NCBI RefSeq assembly: GCF_958450345.1
Contig: NC_088781.1
Span: 29,179,857 to 29,243,856 of the forward strand
Origin: Calliphora vicina
Taxonomy: Eukaryota > Arthropoda > Insecta > Diptera > Calliphoridae
Direction: 5' to 3'
Length of the DNA stretch: 64,000 nt
Part shown: positions 21,855-34,549 of the stretch, in pieces
Layout: each line of letters begins with the position of its first letter
How positions within the stretch are numbered: the first letter of the stretch is position 1
Made by a program: the position numbers and the translations under genes
The notes under the pieces: generated by a model
Seen by the model: only the letters and a program-made list of their open reading frames with translations
Told to the model about the DNA's origin: nothing
Databases searched by the model: none

Positions 21855-22964
21855 CTCTAAATCTTCTCTACTGCCACCACCTCCGCCTAGACTTCCACCA
21901 CCCAAAGATAATTTTCGATTTCGTTCACGCTCTAAGCGCAACAATATTTGAGCATTTTGTTCGCACGTGTATGTGTGACCTTTGTGACGACGTTCCAAAC
22001 TGTATTCGTATAGTGGTCGTGATGGATCTGGATTAAGGTCTGTATCATTGCCAACGTCACAACTACACAAAGACTGATTACTGCGTCCCTTGGCACGACG
22101 TAAAGAACCGCGATTTTGTGGCGTAGCCGCACGTTGTTCACTGATGTGATTCGAAAAGGTGACTACATTGTTTTGCAAACGTTGGCCAGGGGGAAGATGA
22201 GTTTGTTGTGAGGGTTGATGCTGCTGCTGCTGTAGTTGTTGATGTTGTTGCTGCGCAAGACTACTCGAAGAGCTGTGACAATTGTTGGCGGCAGTTGATG
22301 TGTTATTAATAAGATTGTTGGTATTCAGCAAGGTAGTCATGGCAGAGCAACTGCCGGATCTTAAGACCTGCATAGCTGTATCAGAGTAATGCGAGGATGT
22401 ATCGTAATTATCAAAGCTAAGATCATGCCCTGTAGTACCACTGAGACGGGCACCATAGGCAGCTGAAGGCATTATAGGCGGGTAAGTGGGAGCTATGGCA
22501 GCAGCTGAGGTGGGACTGAAGGAACGCAAACGTTCACAGGCTCTCAGACTGCTGCGTAACACAGGTGTTTGGGAAGCACTAAGACTACTTTTTCGTTTTG
22601 AGGGTGAGACATAGTAAATCTCACGTTCATCGAACTGTATTTCAGCCGTAGAAGAGGTGATATTACCATTCTCATTGGCATAGCTAGAACTGCGGCCAAT
22701 GGTGTTTGTGGTGGCTGTGGTGCTGGTAGTACTACCACCACTGGTACTACTCATATTGGGATGATCAATTAAATTTTGTAACAAAGGCTTGCGATAGCCA
22801 CCATTTGTAGTCGAATTGGTTGATTTGTTATTGCTGCTAATGTTGTTGGTGGTGTGTTTCTGAGGTTCTGGCGTCGAACTACAACTGGAACGATAGGTAC
22901 TATCATGAGAACTTTGCTTTTGTTGAAATCTAGCAGTATCAACCGCACGTCTTAGATCATTCAT
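21855..22964 (-). CDS. First coding exon of an unrecognised host gene (370 codons)
   Basis: Opens at ATG 22964 in a good fly context (AAACATGAA) and ends at 21855 with GAG|GTGAGTAAAG, a consensus splice donor, after exactly 370 codons (phase 0). The protein therefore continues in a later exon that I could not find. The encoded part is polar and mostly low-complexity: S/T/N-rich at 20-110, glutamine-rich at 237-255, a basic RRAKGR at 289-294 and a glycine run at 354-364. Two parts look conserved: IYYVSPSKRKSSLSA near 116-130 and, best, the charged segment 318-352 (LYEYSLERRHKGHTY and EQNAQILLRLERERNRKL). No signal peptide or membrane span is present. An intracellular N-terminal domain of a large neuronal or signalling protein would fit, but this is a guess. 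Codon use and composition clearly differ from the transposon frames. It is the only convincing host gene segment here. Confidence 0.8.
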
Positions 22965-23450
22965 GTTTTATGTGGCAGCCAATAATCCCTGTTCTTAAGG
23001 AGTTTGAAATCTATTTAAGTTTCGTAGTTTTATAGTTTAGTTAAGCATTTTAAATAAGTTTGGTTTTAAGCTTATTGTCATTGTCATTTACTATGTATTT
23101 TTCCGCTTAAAGTGTTTTGTGTGTGTGTTTTTGTTGAATATTGTTGGCTGTAGTTTTTTTTTGGTTTTGGCCTTATCAAATATTCATGGGACAGCTGTCT
23201 GTTGCTTTAAAACAGTACGTGGCACATTATACTGAACACCAGCTCATACCAATTTCATTTATTTGCATTCTGTATGCTGTTAAATATTCCACTTCCGTTT
23301 TACAATATTATAAGGACGATGGTGATGCTGCTGAGGTTGCTGATGATGATGATGACTATGATGGTAATACACCTTTGTTATTCATTTCACAATATAAACG
23401 TTTAAACTTGAAAGGGGAGGAGTTGCCGGTATTTGATACTTAACTTTTTC
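22965..23450 (-). other. Probable 5' UTR / upstream region of the host exon
   Basis: Read on the minus strand this is AAC- and ACAC-rich (CAACAAAAACACACACACAA near 23110-23135), typical of fly 5' leaders, and it precedes the ATG at 22964 without an obvious intervening gene. An open frame of 100 codons on the plus strand (23141-23443) has an acidic D-run from a GAT repeat and no recognisable domain. I do not call it. No promoter element could be placed. Confidence 0.45.
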
Positions 23451-24372
23451 TTCCAGTATATTGTTTCTGTTAGAAACTAAAAAGAAAACATTACCACTGC
23501 ATCAAAAGCTAATTTTCTATTCACTGAGCTTTTCTTACTTGGTTCTTCTTTTATTGTTCTTGTTGTTTTTGTTTATCTAAAACAACAGTGGGATCAGAAT
23601 ATCCTTTCTTGGTTTTAGACTTTAATAGTCCACCACTTGCTGTGCTATTACAATTTTAAATTTTCATTATTAAACATTCATGTTGCCCTACACACTCCTT
23701 TGTCCTTATATTTATCATTTTCTCTTTCCCTCTCTTCTTACCTTATTTTAACCACCATCTAAAAAATGATTCCTTTCGAAAGTGTGTTTTTTTCTAGATA
23801 TTTTCTAGGGAATTTAAAATCCGCTTAGTTTCTCATAAAAGCCAGCTGACAACACTTTGCTGCTTATGCATCTTTCGTCCAATAACTTTTGCAGTATCAT
23901 CAACCTTTTTGCGTTTTAAGTTTTATTCTTAAAGGATTAGTTAAGGTTAGATTGCAGTTGCATGCAAGTTCGTTTTACTACTTCTTTTGGTTGTGTTTTT
24001 AATAATACGATTGCAGCATTAAGTTGCATACAAAAAGGCACCAATTTTTTATGTTTTTATTTATTTATATCATTTAATCAAATTGCGTATTTTTATAATG
24101 ATTTTCAACAAGTGTGTTTTTTTGGGGGACCACGATGTGGAATTTTGAATGGTTTCTGAAAAGAAAATGAGAATGATTGAAAATTAACGTTGAGTTTAAT
24201 AGTAGGATATTTAAATAGTAATTAATTAAAATTAGTTAATGCAATTTTATTAAAATCTAAAGTATGTAAGATTTGGAATTGCTACTATTTATGCACTTCC
24301 TAATATTTTCTTTAACGGCGACGATAGCAATTGAAAAATACACTGACATTTTATAATATTGTGATGCTAAAC
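23451..24372. other. Non-coding DNA upstream of the host exon
   Basis: T-rich on the plus strand. I see no domain, repeat family or RNA gene. Confidence 0.45.
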
Positions 24373-24411
24373 CACTGCACAGTGGGGCAGAATCAACATA
24401 TTTTTGGTAAA

Positions 24412-24897
24412 GATTTGAAATTCACCAAAATTAATTATTTTCCGTAGTTGTTTTTTTAATTTTTTTTTTTTCAATTTTTTTTTTAATATTTAGCGAAAAA
24501 AAACATTTGTAAAAAAAAAAATTGGGTTAAAAAATATTTTATCCGATTTTGACCCGTTGTAGGTCCAACTTACTATGGTCTTGTATGCGTCGTTGCAAAG
24601 GTCTTTGAAATATCTATCATTAGATATCTCAAAAATCGAGATTGTCCTGGTTTTTTCCTTATATCTCAACCGAGCCGGAAGAATTCCGGAGATATTGATG
24701 TATGATTCGTGTATGTAAGTTAGTTGGGGGCTTTGGAAAGTTGACAGACAGACGGATATGGCTTAATCGACTCCGCAATCTATAAGGATCCAGAATATAT
24801 GTATATACTTTATAGGGTCGGAAAATTATATTGTGGAAAATACAAACGGAATGACAAACTTATATATACCCTTCTCACGAAGGTGAATGGTATAACA
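24412..24897 (+). repeat. Interspersed repeat family B, copy missing its first bases
   Basis: Starts inside the TTCACCAAATTATAC block and continues through TTTTGACCCGTTGTAGGTCC, ATCTATCATTAGATATC, GGCTTAATCGACTCCGC and ACTTATATATACCCTTCTCA to GAAGGTGAATGGTATA. The order is identical to the full copy at 45379-46039. Non-coding. Confidence 0.85.
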
Positions 24898-25421
24898 AGG
24901 ATATCTTAAGATCATAATTCGCCTCAAAAATTTAAATAGGAGTTTCCATATATCCTTTCGAATTTAACGTATTTTTAAGTGTTCCAAAACTTCAAAGATG
25001 GGATTCTAAAACGGTCAAGTTTTTAGATGCTATGATGTATTTAAAATCATTCATTTAACGTTTTTTGTTAACATCCCCGTACTAAATGTAGACTTAATAG
25101 GTAAAATTCCAAAAACACCCAAATTAGTGATTTTTCTTTTTTTTTCTTGCTTTTTTACTCAGTAGTAAATTTGTTTTCCCAACGCACAGTGGTTTTTGAG
25201 TTACTGCACCTGCATGGTATGTTTTTTTGAACACTGGAAATCAGGGCTATATCTTCTGAACCAAAAATCTGATTGTAATAATAGTAGCATATTTGAAATC
25301 GGAATTTTCTGTAAAATAGGTTTATTCAATATCTTTAGGGGCAAATTTTTGATTTTGGCAAACTCACTTGTTTTACAGGCGCTACTGTGCGAGGTAACAA
25401 ATTTCATTGTGATGCGAGGAT

Positions 25422-26094
25422 GGGTCAATAAGTCCGCGACTTTTTCCCGGCTCTTAAATCAAAGGCCAACACTGGTTCTATCAACAGGCAGTTGGATCCT
25501 GTTAAAAATTTGAACAAGTTGCGTCATTTCGTGTGTGTTTGACAGGCATTGATATCAGAATATCTTGTGACTTGAGGAGAAATTAAAAAAAAATAATTTT
25601 GTCTGTAAGCAATATTTTTTGCTGTTGATGCTTGACGGACGCACAGTTGTGGTCTCTACACCCGATACCAATGATAAAAATTATGATATTGGCCGATCTG
25701 AGATTGATAGTGCGGGAGATTGTGGAAGCCGTAGGTATCTCAGTGGTTTCAATTTTAAGTAATGAGAAAGCCTTCAGGAAGGCTTTTGTACACCGTATTT
25801 GTTCACATTCGGTGTACAAAACGGGACATAAATGTGCAAGAAAAAATACATGAACTAGGCTACAAAGTGCTCCCTGTTCCTCGTTTGATAAGATATTTGA
25901 CTCCAACCATAAAATCTCACGAAAAATACCTATTTTGATAACCTGGACAAATTTAACTTTTTGAAAGGCATAACAAAATTGTAGAAACGTTGGACAAAGT
26001 GCGAGCTCTACTATTCAAGGAGATTATGTGAAAAAAATTTAATCCAAAAACTTTTGTTTCATTCAAAAAAGCACATACATACATTTTGACCCAT
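25422..26094 (+). mobile_element. Mariner deletion derivative
   Basis: TGGGTCAATAAGTCCGCGAC at the left and the inverse of CATGGGTCAAAATG at the right look like mariner termini. Between them, short coding scraps resemble a mariner transposase: VVSTPDTNDK near 25660, VREIVEAVGIS in the next frame, then after a deletion HELGYKVLPVPRLIRY and a RWTKC..GDYV-like tail. About half the usual 1.3 kb is missing. The scraps resemble the copy at 49365, suggesting one subfamily. Confidence 0.75.
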
Positions 26095-26559
26095 GAACAA
26101 ACATTTTGTTGAATCATCATCATCATAATATTAATAGGCAAGTCGATTTCTTTAGACCCCTTTTACTCTCACATTATACATTTAATTTGGGCAAGAAATA
26201 TTTTAAAGGGATTTATTCACAGAAGTGTAGAATATATATTTTATTGAAATCGGTTCAGTTTTTTAGGAGTTATAAGCGTTTAAAGATGTTACTAACACAT
26301 ATGCAAAAACGTGTACATGTGAACATTAAGCTAAAAAGTAAACAAAGCATTGCGTGTTTGTTCAATTAGTTGTTGCAAATAAATAGGAGAAACAATTAAA
26401 CAGTATTGATTTCGATCTGTTTTAAGTGAGAGTTCTTATAGAAAACAAAGAAGAAGAATTTCACTTTAATAAATATATTTTGAAGGTGTTTTTTTATTTT
26501 CTAACTCCCATATGCATAAACAATTTTTAAATTTGTCAAAGGTTTATAAAACAAATTTT

Positions 26560-27530
26560 GTTGGGGTAAATATATAATTGTAGATAAGTAAATAGTTATT
26601 TTATAATTGTGACGATTTTCAACGGTTTTTTATCACTGCATTAAGTTTAATGAAAAATGGGACGGGTCGGAAAAAATGGTTAGTCACCTCCCATACAAAG
26701 TAAATAGTTATTTCTAAATATTTTGTGAAATATAATTGCAAGATTCTTCAAACTTAGTCCAAATGGATATTTTATAAATTTTCATAGTTTCGCTGAAATT
26801 GTTCGGGATTGGAATAGTGGGCGTGGCACACCCTATACAAAGTATATAATTAATTTCGAATATCTGTAGAACTATAATTGTAAAAGTGTTTAAACTTTTA
26901 GCGGATTAATTTCTTATTACTGTGCGGAGTTTAGCTGAATATAGACGGAATTAGATTAGAGGGCATATCACCCAAAATGGGAGAGGTCGGAAAAGTATGT
27001 GAGTTACCTCCCATACAAAGTAATAATTTCAAGGTTCTTCAAACTTTGTCCGCATAACTCTCTTACCATTTTACACAGATTGGCTGAAAATGGTCGGGAT
27101 TGCATTAGTGGTTATGGCGCAAAGTAAATAATTAATTTTGAATATCTGGAGAACTATAATTCTAAAAGAATTTAAACTCTGTATCAATCAATTTATTACC
27201 ATTCTAAGGAGGTTAGCTAAAAACGAATTTATTCCTGATCCCTGTTCGAAGTTTAGCTAAGCATGATCGGCTTAGTAGGAATGACCCCTCCCTTATAAAG
27301 GAAAGTTATAGTAAAGCTTGATATTTACATCAAAGGTTTAAAAATGGGTGGGATCAGAGCAGTGGAGTGGTATCTCCCATACAAAATTAGTTAGTTATTT
27401 TCGACTATCACGTGAACTGTAATTGAGAGATTCTCAAATTTTGTATATGTGTTATTTTCGTATTTCCATTCATATTTTTTTAATTTTACTAGGGTAGGGG
27501 TAGCGAAGTGCACCGGGTTATGCTAGTATT
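26560..27530 (+). repeat. Interspersed repeat family E, about five diverged tandem units
   Basis: Blocks of about 150-170 bp recur with the same order: CCTCCCATACAAAGTAAATA, then TATCTGGAGAACTATAATT-like text, TTTAAACTTTGTCC, GGCTGAAAATGGTCGGGATT and AGTGGGCGTGGC. They are strongly diverged from one another. The right end reads GTAGCGAAGTGCACCGGGTT then ATGCTAGT. CTAG followed by T, with a short GGTAGC/GTGCACC stem just before it, would suit a Helitron-type 3' end, but this is only suggestive. Fragments lie at 7735-8105 and near 18516. Confidence 0.6.
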
Positions 27531-28034
27531 ATATATTATGTATTTACGAATACAGCAATTTCACAATTTTTGTGTTATTAAATATAGGATAGAATTTTAT
27601 TTCAAATTAAATCTTCCGTTTAGAAGGTGCTCTGTCTGAATACATGAAAAAAAGGTCAGTTCAAATATAAGTGATTTTAAAATTGAATATTACAGACATT
27701 TAGAATATCTTCCGCAGCGGACCCAAATGCTCCCCTGATATACCCATGTGAAATATCCAATATATTTATTTCTGCCCCACTGTGCACTGTTCATCCAAAC
27801 ATCAGCCGTTCGAATTTCGATATAGAAGAACTATGTGAGAGTGTTGTTAAAAGTTCAGGAATATCATTCTATTTAAATAGGTTGGTATTGAAGGGGATGA
27901 TATGTCGCGATATGTGGTGTCATCAGGACGGTGCACAGTGTAAATAAATTCATGGTAAAAAACGAAAAATTTTAAATTGAAACTTTTTTGAGGCGAATTA
28001 TGATCTTAAGATATCCTTGTTATCTTTCAAAATT

Positions 28035-29426
28035 TAAGAGATAACTTAGAGAAATAAACAAGATTTTCTTTACATACCTATTTGTCTTATAACAAAGTAA
28101 AATTCATTGAAATATTTCTATATTTGTACAGGTTGCTATCTGTACAAGGTTTTGCCGACTTTGTGACACAAATTACAGTTTCTGAAAGTTTATTTCCTCC
28201 TGTACGATTCTTTTATACATAATTTTGCAATCCGAACAGTAGTTTTAAAGATACAAATTTATTACCATTTTTTTCCATGGTATGCCAAACAGATCGTAAA
28301 AGTTTGCAATTGCTGCATGAAACGTTTCCTAGACATGCGCATTCGGTGATCATAATTGGCCCCACGTACCGTACAATTTCATTTATATTGAAAAATTTTG
28401 TCAAAATAGTACGTATTTGCCAGAAAAGACGTGGAGGCCTTGTACATAATTTGAATTTTATGATTCAGTTAAAAAATAGCAATCTAATGAAAAAAATCTG
28501 TATTTTCTATTTAATTGAAATATGGCGTACATTTTAGGACATTCATTATTAGATAGAACAATATGAATTTTATCTAATAAGTATAATTAGCAACTAGCAG
28601 TTTAACTAAAATTTAAGAAACTTTAATATTTCGAAGCCAATACAAAATTTGAGTTAAAAACTAAATATAATTTTTTATTTCTTAAACAAATTCCTGTAAC
28701 AAATACACCATTGCTAATAACTAAAATCCTTTTCCGTTTATTTAACCAACTCCCAGCTATATTTGCACTCATTCAAAAGAATCTCATAAAATGATGTTTG
28801 CTAAATATAAAAGATTATACTCTGCTATTTGCTTGACCTTTTCGTATGAATAAGTTTATCTCTAATGATCTTATTTTTAAGTTTAAGGAAAAAAAATGTT
28901 GACATGACACAACCTCGTATTCATATTAATACAACTACAATAATAAAAACTATATTCATGCAACAAAATCTACATACAACTGAACACACTTGCAAGCAAA
29001 GAAAAAAACTTAATGTAGCATTAAAAGTCTCCACATTATGAATTTCTTATAAATATATTTAGTTTGTAAAAAAAAATCTGTGAATGTCTGTATAAAGGAG
29101 CATGGAGCAAAGTGCGTTTGTAAGAGTATGTTTGCATAATGGCAACAGTTTTATGGAGAAAATTGCAGTTATATAAATCTGCCCGAAGGGATAAATAAGT
29201 TTATGTTAGTTATGACAACATCATACATACTTTTTCTTATGTAAGTACGTATGTATTTATATTTCTATGCTTTTTCTGTGTTTCTTTTTTGCAATTTTTT
29301 TTTTGACTCGTAAAAAATTTATGCATTTTGCATGCAAGCTGCCTGTAAATGCAAAGAAAAATCTACCAACACAAGTAGTTATTTTGTTTGGCTGTTATAA
29401 GCTAGAACTGCAAAAATTATCAGATA
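28035..29426. other. AT-rich non-coding DNA, no gene seen
   Basis: Overlapping frames on both strands at 28213-28537 have no family signature. The rest is A/T-rich. Confidence 0.45.
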
Positions 29427-29966
29427 TAAAGGGTCTTAAAATAGGGACTTCTTAACTTTTGCAGGCGGCCATATTGTTCAAGCTGCATTTGTCGAATTGG
29501 CTGTCATGTATTCAGTTTGTTGTGCCAAGTTTGTTTGTTGTGAGGCCCATTTCTGGATGATTAGGTATGTCAACAAACAAAATTTACGAGTTTTGAACGA
29601 CACTAATCCACATGAGATCCAAGAGTGTCCGATGCTTTCAGAAAAAGTCACTGTTTGGTGTGGATTTTGGGTTGGTGACGTCATCGGTCCAAATTTCTTT
29701 GAGAACTGCATTGGCCAGGACTTCACTGTTAATGGCTGGTAGCTATAGATCGATGATTACCAACTTATGGACACCAACGACATGTGGTTTCATCAGATTA
29801 CGCTACGTGCTACATAGCTCATGACACATTGTACATTCTGCACGAGCGGTTTGAGGGCATGGTCAGATTACATAGAGGTGATTAGTTAAAAATGTTGATG
29901 ATATCACACACACAATTTGTTTTATTTTAGTTTAAAAATAGGAAGCGCTTAATGAAAGACCCTTTG
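29427..29966 (+). mobile_element. Deleted DDE-transposon with transposase scrap
   Basis: AAAGGGTCTT at the left and its inverse AAGACCCTTT at the right suggest TIRs about 535 bp apart. The plus strand encodes EAHFWMIRYVNKQNLRVLND, then MLSEKVTVWCGFWVGDVIGP, NFFENCIGQDFTVNG, and after a stop DMWFHQITLRATY-like text. This is the middle part of a widespread arthropod Tc1/mariner-type (DDE_3) transposase. Both the N-terminal DNA-binding half and the C-terminus are gone. Confidence 0.75.
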
Positions 29967-32900
29967 CATAATATTAATATAACTAGCAACAAAAAGTTTC
30001 TACAATTTTGCTACACAAATGTGGCATGGAAATGTTCTTATAAATTTATGTGCAACATACAAGCTGGCTGTTAGAGCTGAATTTATTTTTTGGTTGTTGC
30101 TGTTAAAATTTAGTCATATATCAAATCATTTACAAAGGAAATGAAAAACTATATAAATTCTTTAGAGAAAATTATGTGCAGATTTTTCTCACAACATTTT
30201 TTAGCGGCGCTTTGCTAAACGACAGCGACTTAAGTTTAAAAACGTTTTCAGAATAAAAAAAAAAAAAATAATTTTATATGTTTGTATGCATTCAACTGCA
30301 ATCTTGTTTTCCTTGCAAAATCTTGTATATTCAATTCATGGTTTAGTTTCATAAGAACGAAAGAAAAAAAACTTAATTCTGCCAAAATAAATGAATGCAG
30401 TGATAGAAATAGCAACAGCTAAATTGAAGTTACAGCATTTTTAAAATACATACACATAAACATTTAAGGGCATTAAGCTGAAAAAAATGTTTTTAAATTC
30501 TCTAAGACTTAGTGCTTTACCCTCTTTATAATTTTAGCGCTTTTCCTTAAGAAAGGAAATGGAACTTGCAACTGTTCTGCTCCATAACTTATGTAGTTTT
30601 ATGCAGGCAAAAATAATACCAAAAACATAATGCTCACTCCAAAGCCAGAGAAATCAGGAAAATAAACAAGAAAAACTTAAGACACTGAGAAATAAAACCC
30701 ACTTTACAATTGTTGGCGTTGCTTTTGAGGTTGCCTGCTGTAATTGCTGTGCTGTAACTGTTTCTGCTACCGTTGCCTCTCTGCTTTTTGAGAGTGTTAT
30801 GTAGTTGAAAAACTATTTGCAAGATATTTATTTTTTTTTGCTGCATTCACAAATAGTTATGGAAATCCTTATGCTGAAAACTAAAAAAAAAACATTTCAA
30901 TGCTGCGATTTACAATTCTGTGAGTTGTGAGTTTTTTTACACCTTCTCACCACTAGAGATTAGAGTTTATATATATTCAGGCATACCCTTTGAATAAAGT
31001 GACGACCAAGTATATTCTTGTCTTTATGGTATTTGATTTTGGGTTCGAATTAATTCTCATTTGAACTCAGGAATCTATTAATAGATCCTGTATTATGAGG
31101 AGGAACTTCTTAGTAGTTACACTTTATTTCACTTAAGCTCTTTCAGTCACGCTTTTTTGTGTATAAGTTTAAAGTCAAAACAATTGCATTTTTACTTTAA
31201 TTAAGGTATGAAAAAGTAAGAAAAAATAAATCAAAATATGAAAAAATCACCCAATTCCAAGGTTTTTTGTGGAGTGAAGTTGTTAGTTTACTAACCACCG
31301 TGGCGGTTGGCATTAAAAATAACTATGAAAAAACTTTATGTTTCGTATAAATTTTTTTGAAATCGAATATTTTTGACTAAATTTTTCTGACCAAACAACC
31401 GAAATATCAAAGTAGCACTGAATTCTTTGAACACTCTGTGCTTTTTTTATTGAATGTGTGAAAGTCTCTTAAAAGAACTGATTTTTACAATATTTTCAAA
31501 TTAATATATTGATCTATCCAGAGCACGCACCCTGACGGCAAAGTTTTGCAAAAAATCATACACGGTAACTTCAAAAAATATAATTGTTTAGCAAATTGGC
31601 AATAGATGCCAATAAACTATGTTTTAAAGACTATAGAAAATGTGGTTAGTAAACTAACCACCCAACCGCAAAGAGGTAAGTTAAGTTTGAATTGTTAAAT
31701 TGACAAAAAAATAATATATATTTATCTTTAAAATTTTTTAGAATTAAATTATTTTTTATTTTGAAAATTTCATAATAATAATAATCATATTACGGCAAGT
31801 TGTTTCAAACCGAATAAAGTTATACCCTTCCGCATCGGTGTATGCAATAATGTTTTTATTAAATTTCTCATTTAGCTATACAATCTTAATCTGTGTTAAA
31901 ATAACTTTCCAAAGAAATACAGAAAAGAGAAATTTGATAACAAGACTTGAGTTATTACAAAATTATACCGACCATTATGCGATTTAGGGCATTTGATCAA
32001 ACAAAAAAGTATACTAAGATAAATTATGAAAACTATTTTGTTACTAAAAACATTTTGGTGAAAAAAGAATTTCAGTGAATTTGGTGAAAAAAAGTTAAAA
32101 AAAACTGAATATCTCGAAAACTAACTTAATTTTTTTTTGAAATTCGGCACTTTGAAAATACGAATGGCGTATAAGCCATTCAGACAAAATCTTTTTTGAA
32201 AAAGTCGTGAATTTTCCGTGAACCGTGAACCTTGTGCCATTGCTTTAATGAAGCTAAATCTTGTTTTGAAACATTATTTAAATAATTTTTTTTTATTCAC
32301 TTATAATAAAATTGTAAACAGCATAGATTTTTTTCTTATTATTTTTTTCACATTAGAAAGTTCGCTATATTTTAAGCTGAGGATGTCTGAAAGAAAATGA
32401 TATAAATCAAAAACCGAAACGAAAAATAACAAAAAATAAATTTTGAATTTTTTTTTTTAAATTTTTCATGAATGAAAAACACGGCAGTACACCGCCAACA
32501 TTTTAAAAAGCTTTTGCGAAGTTTATGTTAATGAAAAAGTCATTAATTTGAGGTTATATTAGAATTACACGTTTTGTTAACAAAAGCAATAACGTCCACC
32601 AAAATATTTAGTTGTTTTTAAATTACTTACTATCCCCTCTCTTTAACTTTCCTTCTATTTGATTAATAACTGATAAAAGAACTTTTAAATTCATATCAAA
32701 ATTAAACTTTTTGTGCTGCACTTTGAACGTTGCTTGCATATGTCTAGTTTGACTGCCCATAAATCAGGTGATGTTTGTTTTTTACAAAAACCAAATATGC
32801 AGTTATTTGCTATAATTTATGCTTTATTAAACGTCATTAACAAAAACATTATAATTGTTAGTGCAAAAAATTATTTTTGGCCAAAATATTGGGTCAAATT

Positions 32901-33714
32901 ACCTACTGTGCGATGGCATGACTTACACTGTGTGTAATTTTTTAAGTCATGGAAATATAACCATATTTGGCCACTAGTACGTGATGAAAGAAAAAAAAAC
33001 GTACCTCCCAGTTTTGGCCTAAGTCATGCACTTTTTTTTGCGCCCCCAAAGATTTGGGGCCTAGGTGTAATTTTTGCAAAAAATTAACATTTTCTCAGGC
33101 TCATATCTTACAATCAGTTCGAAATTTTTATTTACTATCTACTTTTATTTAGAAATAAATTTTTTAAAGCTGCCTATGCTTTAGTTCATATTAATTTAAT
33201 AGTTTATGCCCGAAACACATAATTCCTTTAGTTTTTTCATACTAACTTATATTGACCTACCTAAACGGTGTTAAGAATCATTCCTAGGTAGTTCATATGT
33301 TCTGTAAAGTTGTTTATTGAGATCTTAGGTACTTTTTTGTGGTTGATTGTTTCCTTGAATTTTGAACGGTTTGCTTCCTATGGACCTGAACAGGGGAAAA
33401 AAAGGTAAAAAAACGATTTTTTTTAAGTTTTTTGCGACTTTTTGATATTGAAGATGAAGTTTTTTTTGAACAGGGAAAAGATAAAAAATCGAATTTTTTA
33501 AAGTCTTTTTTTGTTCCTTTTGACTCAGAGAGTAAGTCAAAATTCCGAAATTCAGGTCAAAAGTTGAAAATCATCACAAATAGTTACTGCTAATAGCTAA
33601 ATTAAAAAATTAACACCCGGAGCTACATGTAGTTTTGTTTAATGTCACAAAAATGTTTAAAAATTTTGAGCTTTCACCCAGCAAGTAATCTGATTTTGAT
33701 GTAGGGTTTAACAT
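29967..33714. other. Long AT-rich non-coding stretch with two small repeats
   Basis: No gene. GTTAGTTTACTAACC near 31282 and GGTTAGTAAACTAACC near 31645 are two nearly identical palindromes 360 bp apart, each followed by a CCAACCGC/GCGGTTGG block. Near 33390-33530 a segment of about 80 bp (GAACAGGGGAAAA...CGATTTTTT...) is tandemly duplicated with divergence. Confidence 0.5.
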
Positions 33715-34549
33715 ACATATTATTGGGTGTATGACTTAAAAATCAGGCATTTTAAAAATATTTGTACAATATAAATTTATTAAAAGAATTGGCAACACAT
33801 GTATTCTGGTCCTAAATAATTGCTCGTCTTATGAGGCCAATAACGAATCAAGCCAATATCGGATACTCTGTTCCAAAGTGAAGCGTATCCCAGAGTAGTC
33901 TGATGGAGCACAGTCTGGACTATAAAGCGGGTAAGTTAAAACATTCATTTTAAATACTTGGAATATTACGGTTTCATGTCTGGGAATGAAGCAGTTGCGT
34001 TCGGTACATGCTCCCTATGATGGTTAGATTTCAGCAGCTCATAATATATATAACCCTTTTTCTCCCACCAAATGCAGAGCATTACCTTAGCACCATGGTT
34101 ATTTGGCTTTGGTATCCATTTGGCTGTTTGGCCGGCTCTTACATACGATCTCGTTCTCATCAGGTTGTCGTACTGGATTTTTCAGCGCAAGTAATGATTC
34201 GGAGCAAAAATGATTTTCTTTTATAGCGTTCAAACTTTAGTTCGGGCATGAAAAACATCCTTCAAGACCTCTTGGCTGCAGTTCGTATGGGTACCTTCTT
34301 TTGGATGAATCCTGCTGCTCGAAAACCTTTTCAAATTGCTGCTTGAGTATCCCCCAATAATTTCGCAAGCTCTTGTTTTGCCTTACAAAAATATTCATGG
34401 AGTAATACCTCCAATTCTTGGTCTTCAAACTTTTTGGCTTGCCTGAGCGATCTCTGTCTTTCGTGTCAAAATGTCCAGTCCTGAACCGCACGTACCATCT
34501 CTCGTACGTTGAAACCGTCGGAAAAGATTCACCTTAAGCTTTGGTGAGC

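Larger units (their letters stand above)
24373..27792. repeat. Composite block bounded by CACAGTGGGGCAGAA inverted ends
   Basis: CACTGCACAGTGGGGCAGAA at 24373 is matched by the inverse (TTCTGCCCCACTGTGCACTG) near 27772-27792. A second inverted pair, ACAAGGATATCTTAAGATCA near 24896 and its inverse near 28000, partly overlaps and ends just outside the first. The block contains a family B repeat, a mariner deletion derivative and family E units. I cannot tell whether this was once a single element or is a chance stack of nested insertions. Confidence 0.45.

Noticed and set aside
23141..23443. 100-codon plus-strand frame with an acidic D-run
   Set aside because: It lies in the presumed 5' leader of the host exon on the opposite strand. 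The D-run is a GAT microsatellite and no domain is visible.
28213..28537. Overlapping frames on both strands as a gene or transposase
   Set aside because: No conserved motif was found in any frame, and overlapping frames on both strands suggest chance.
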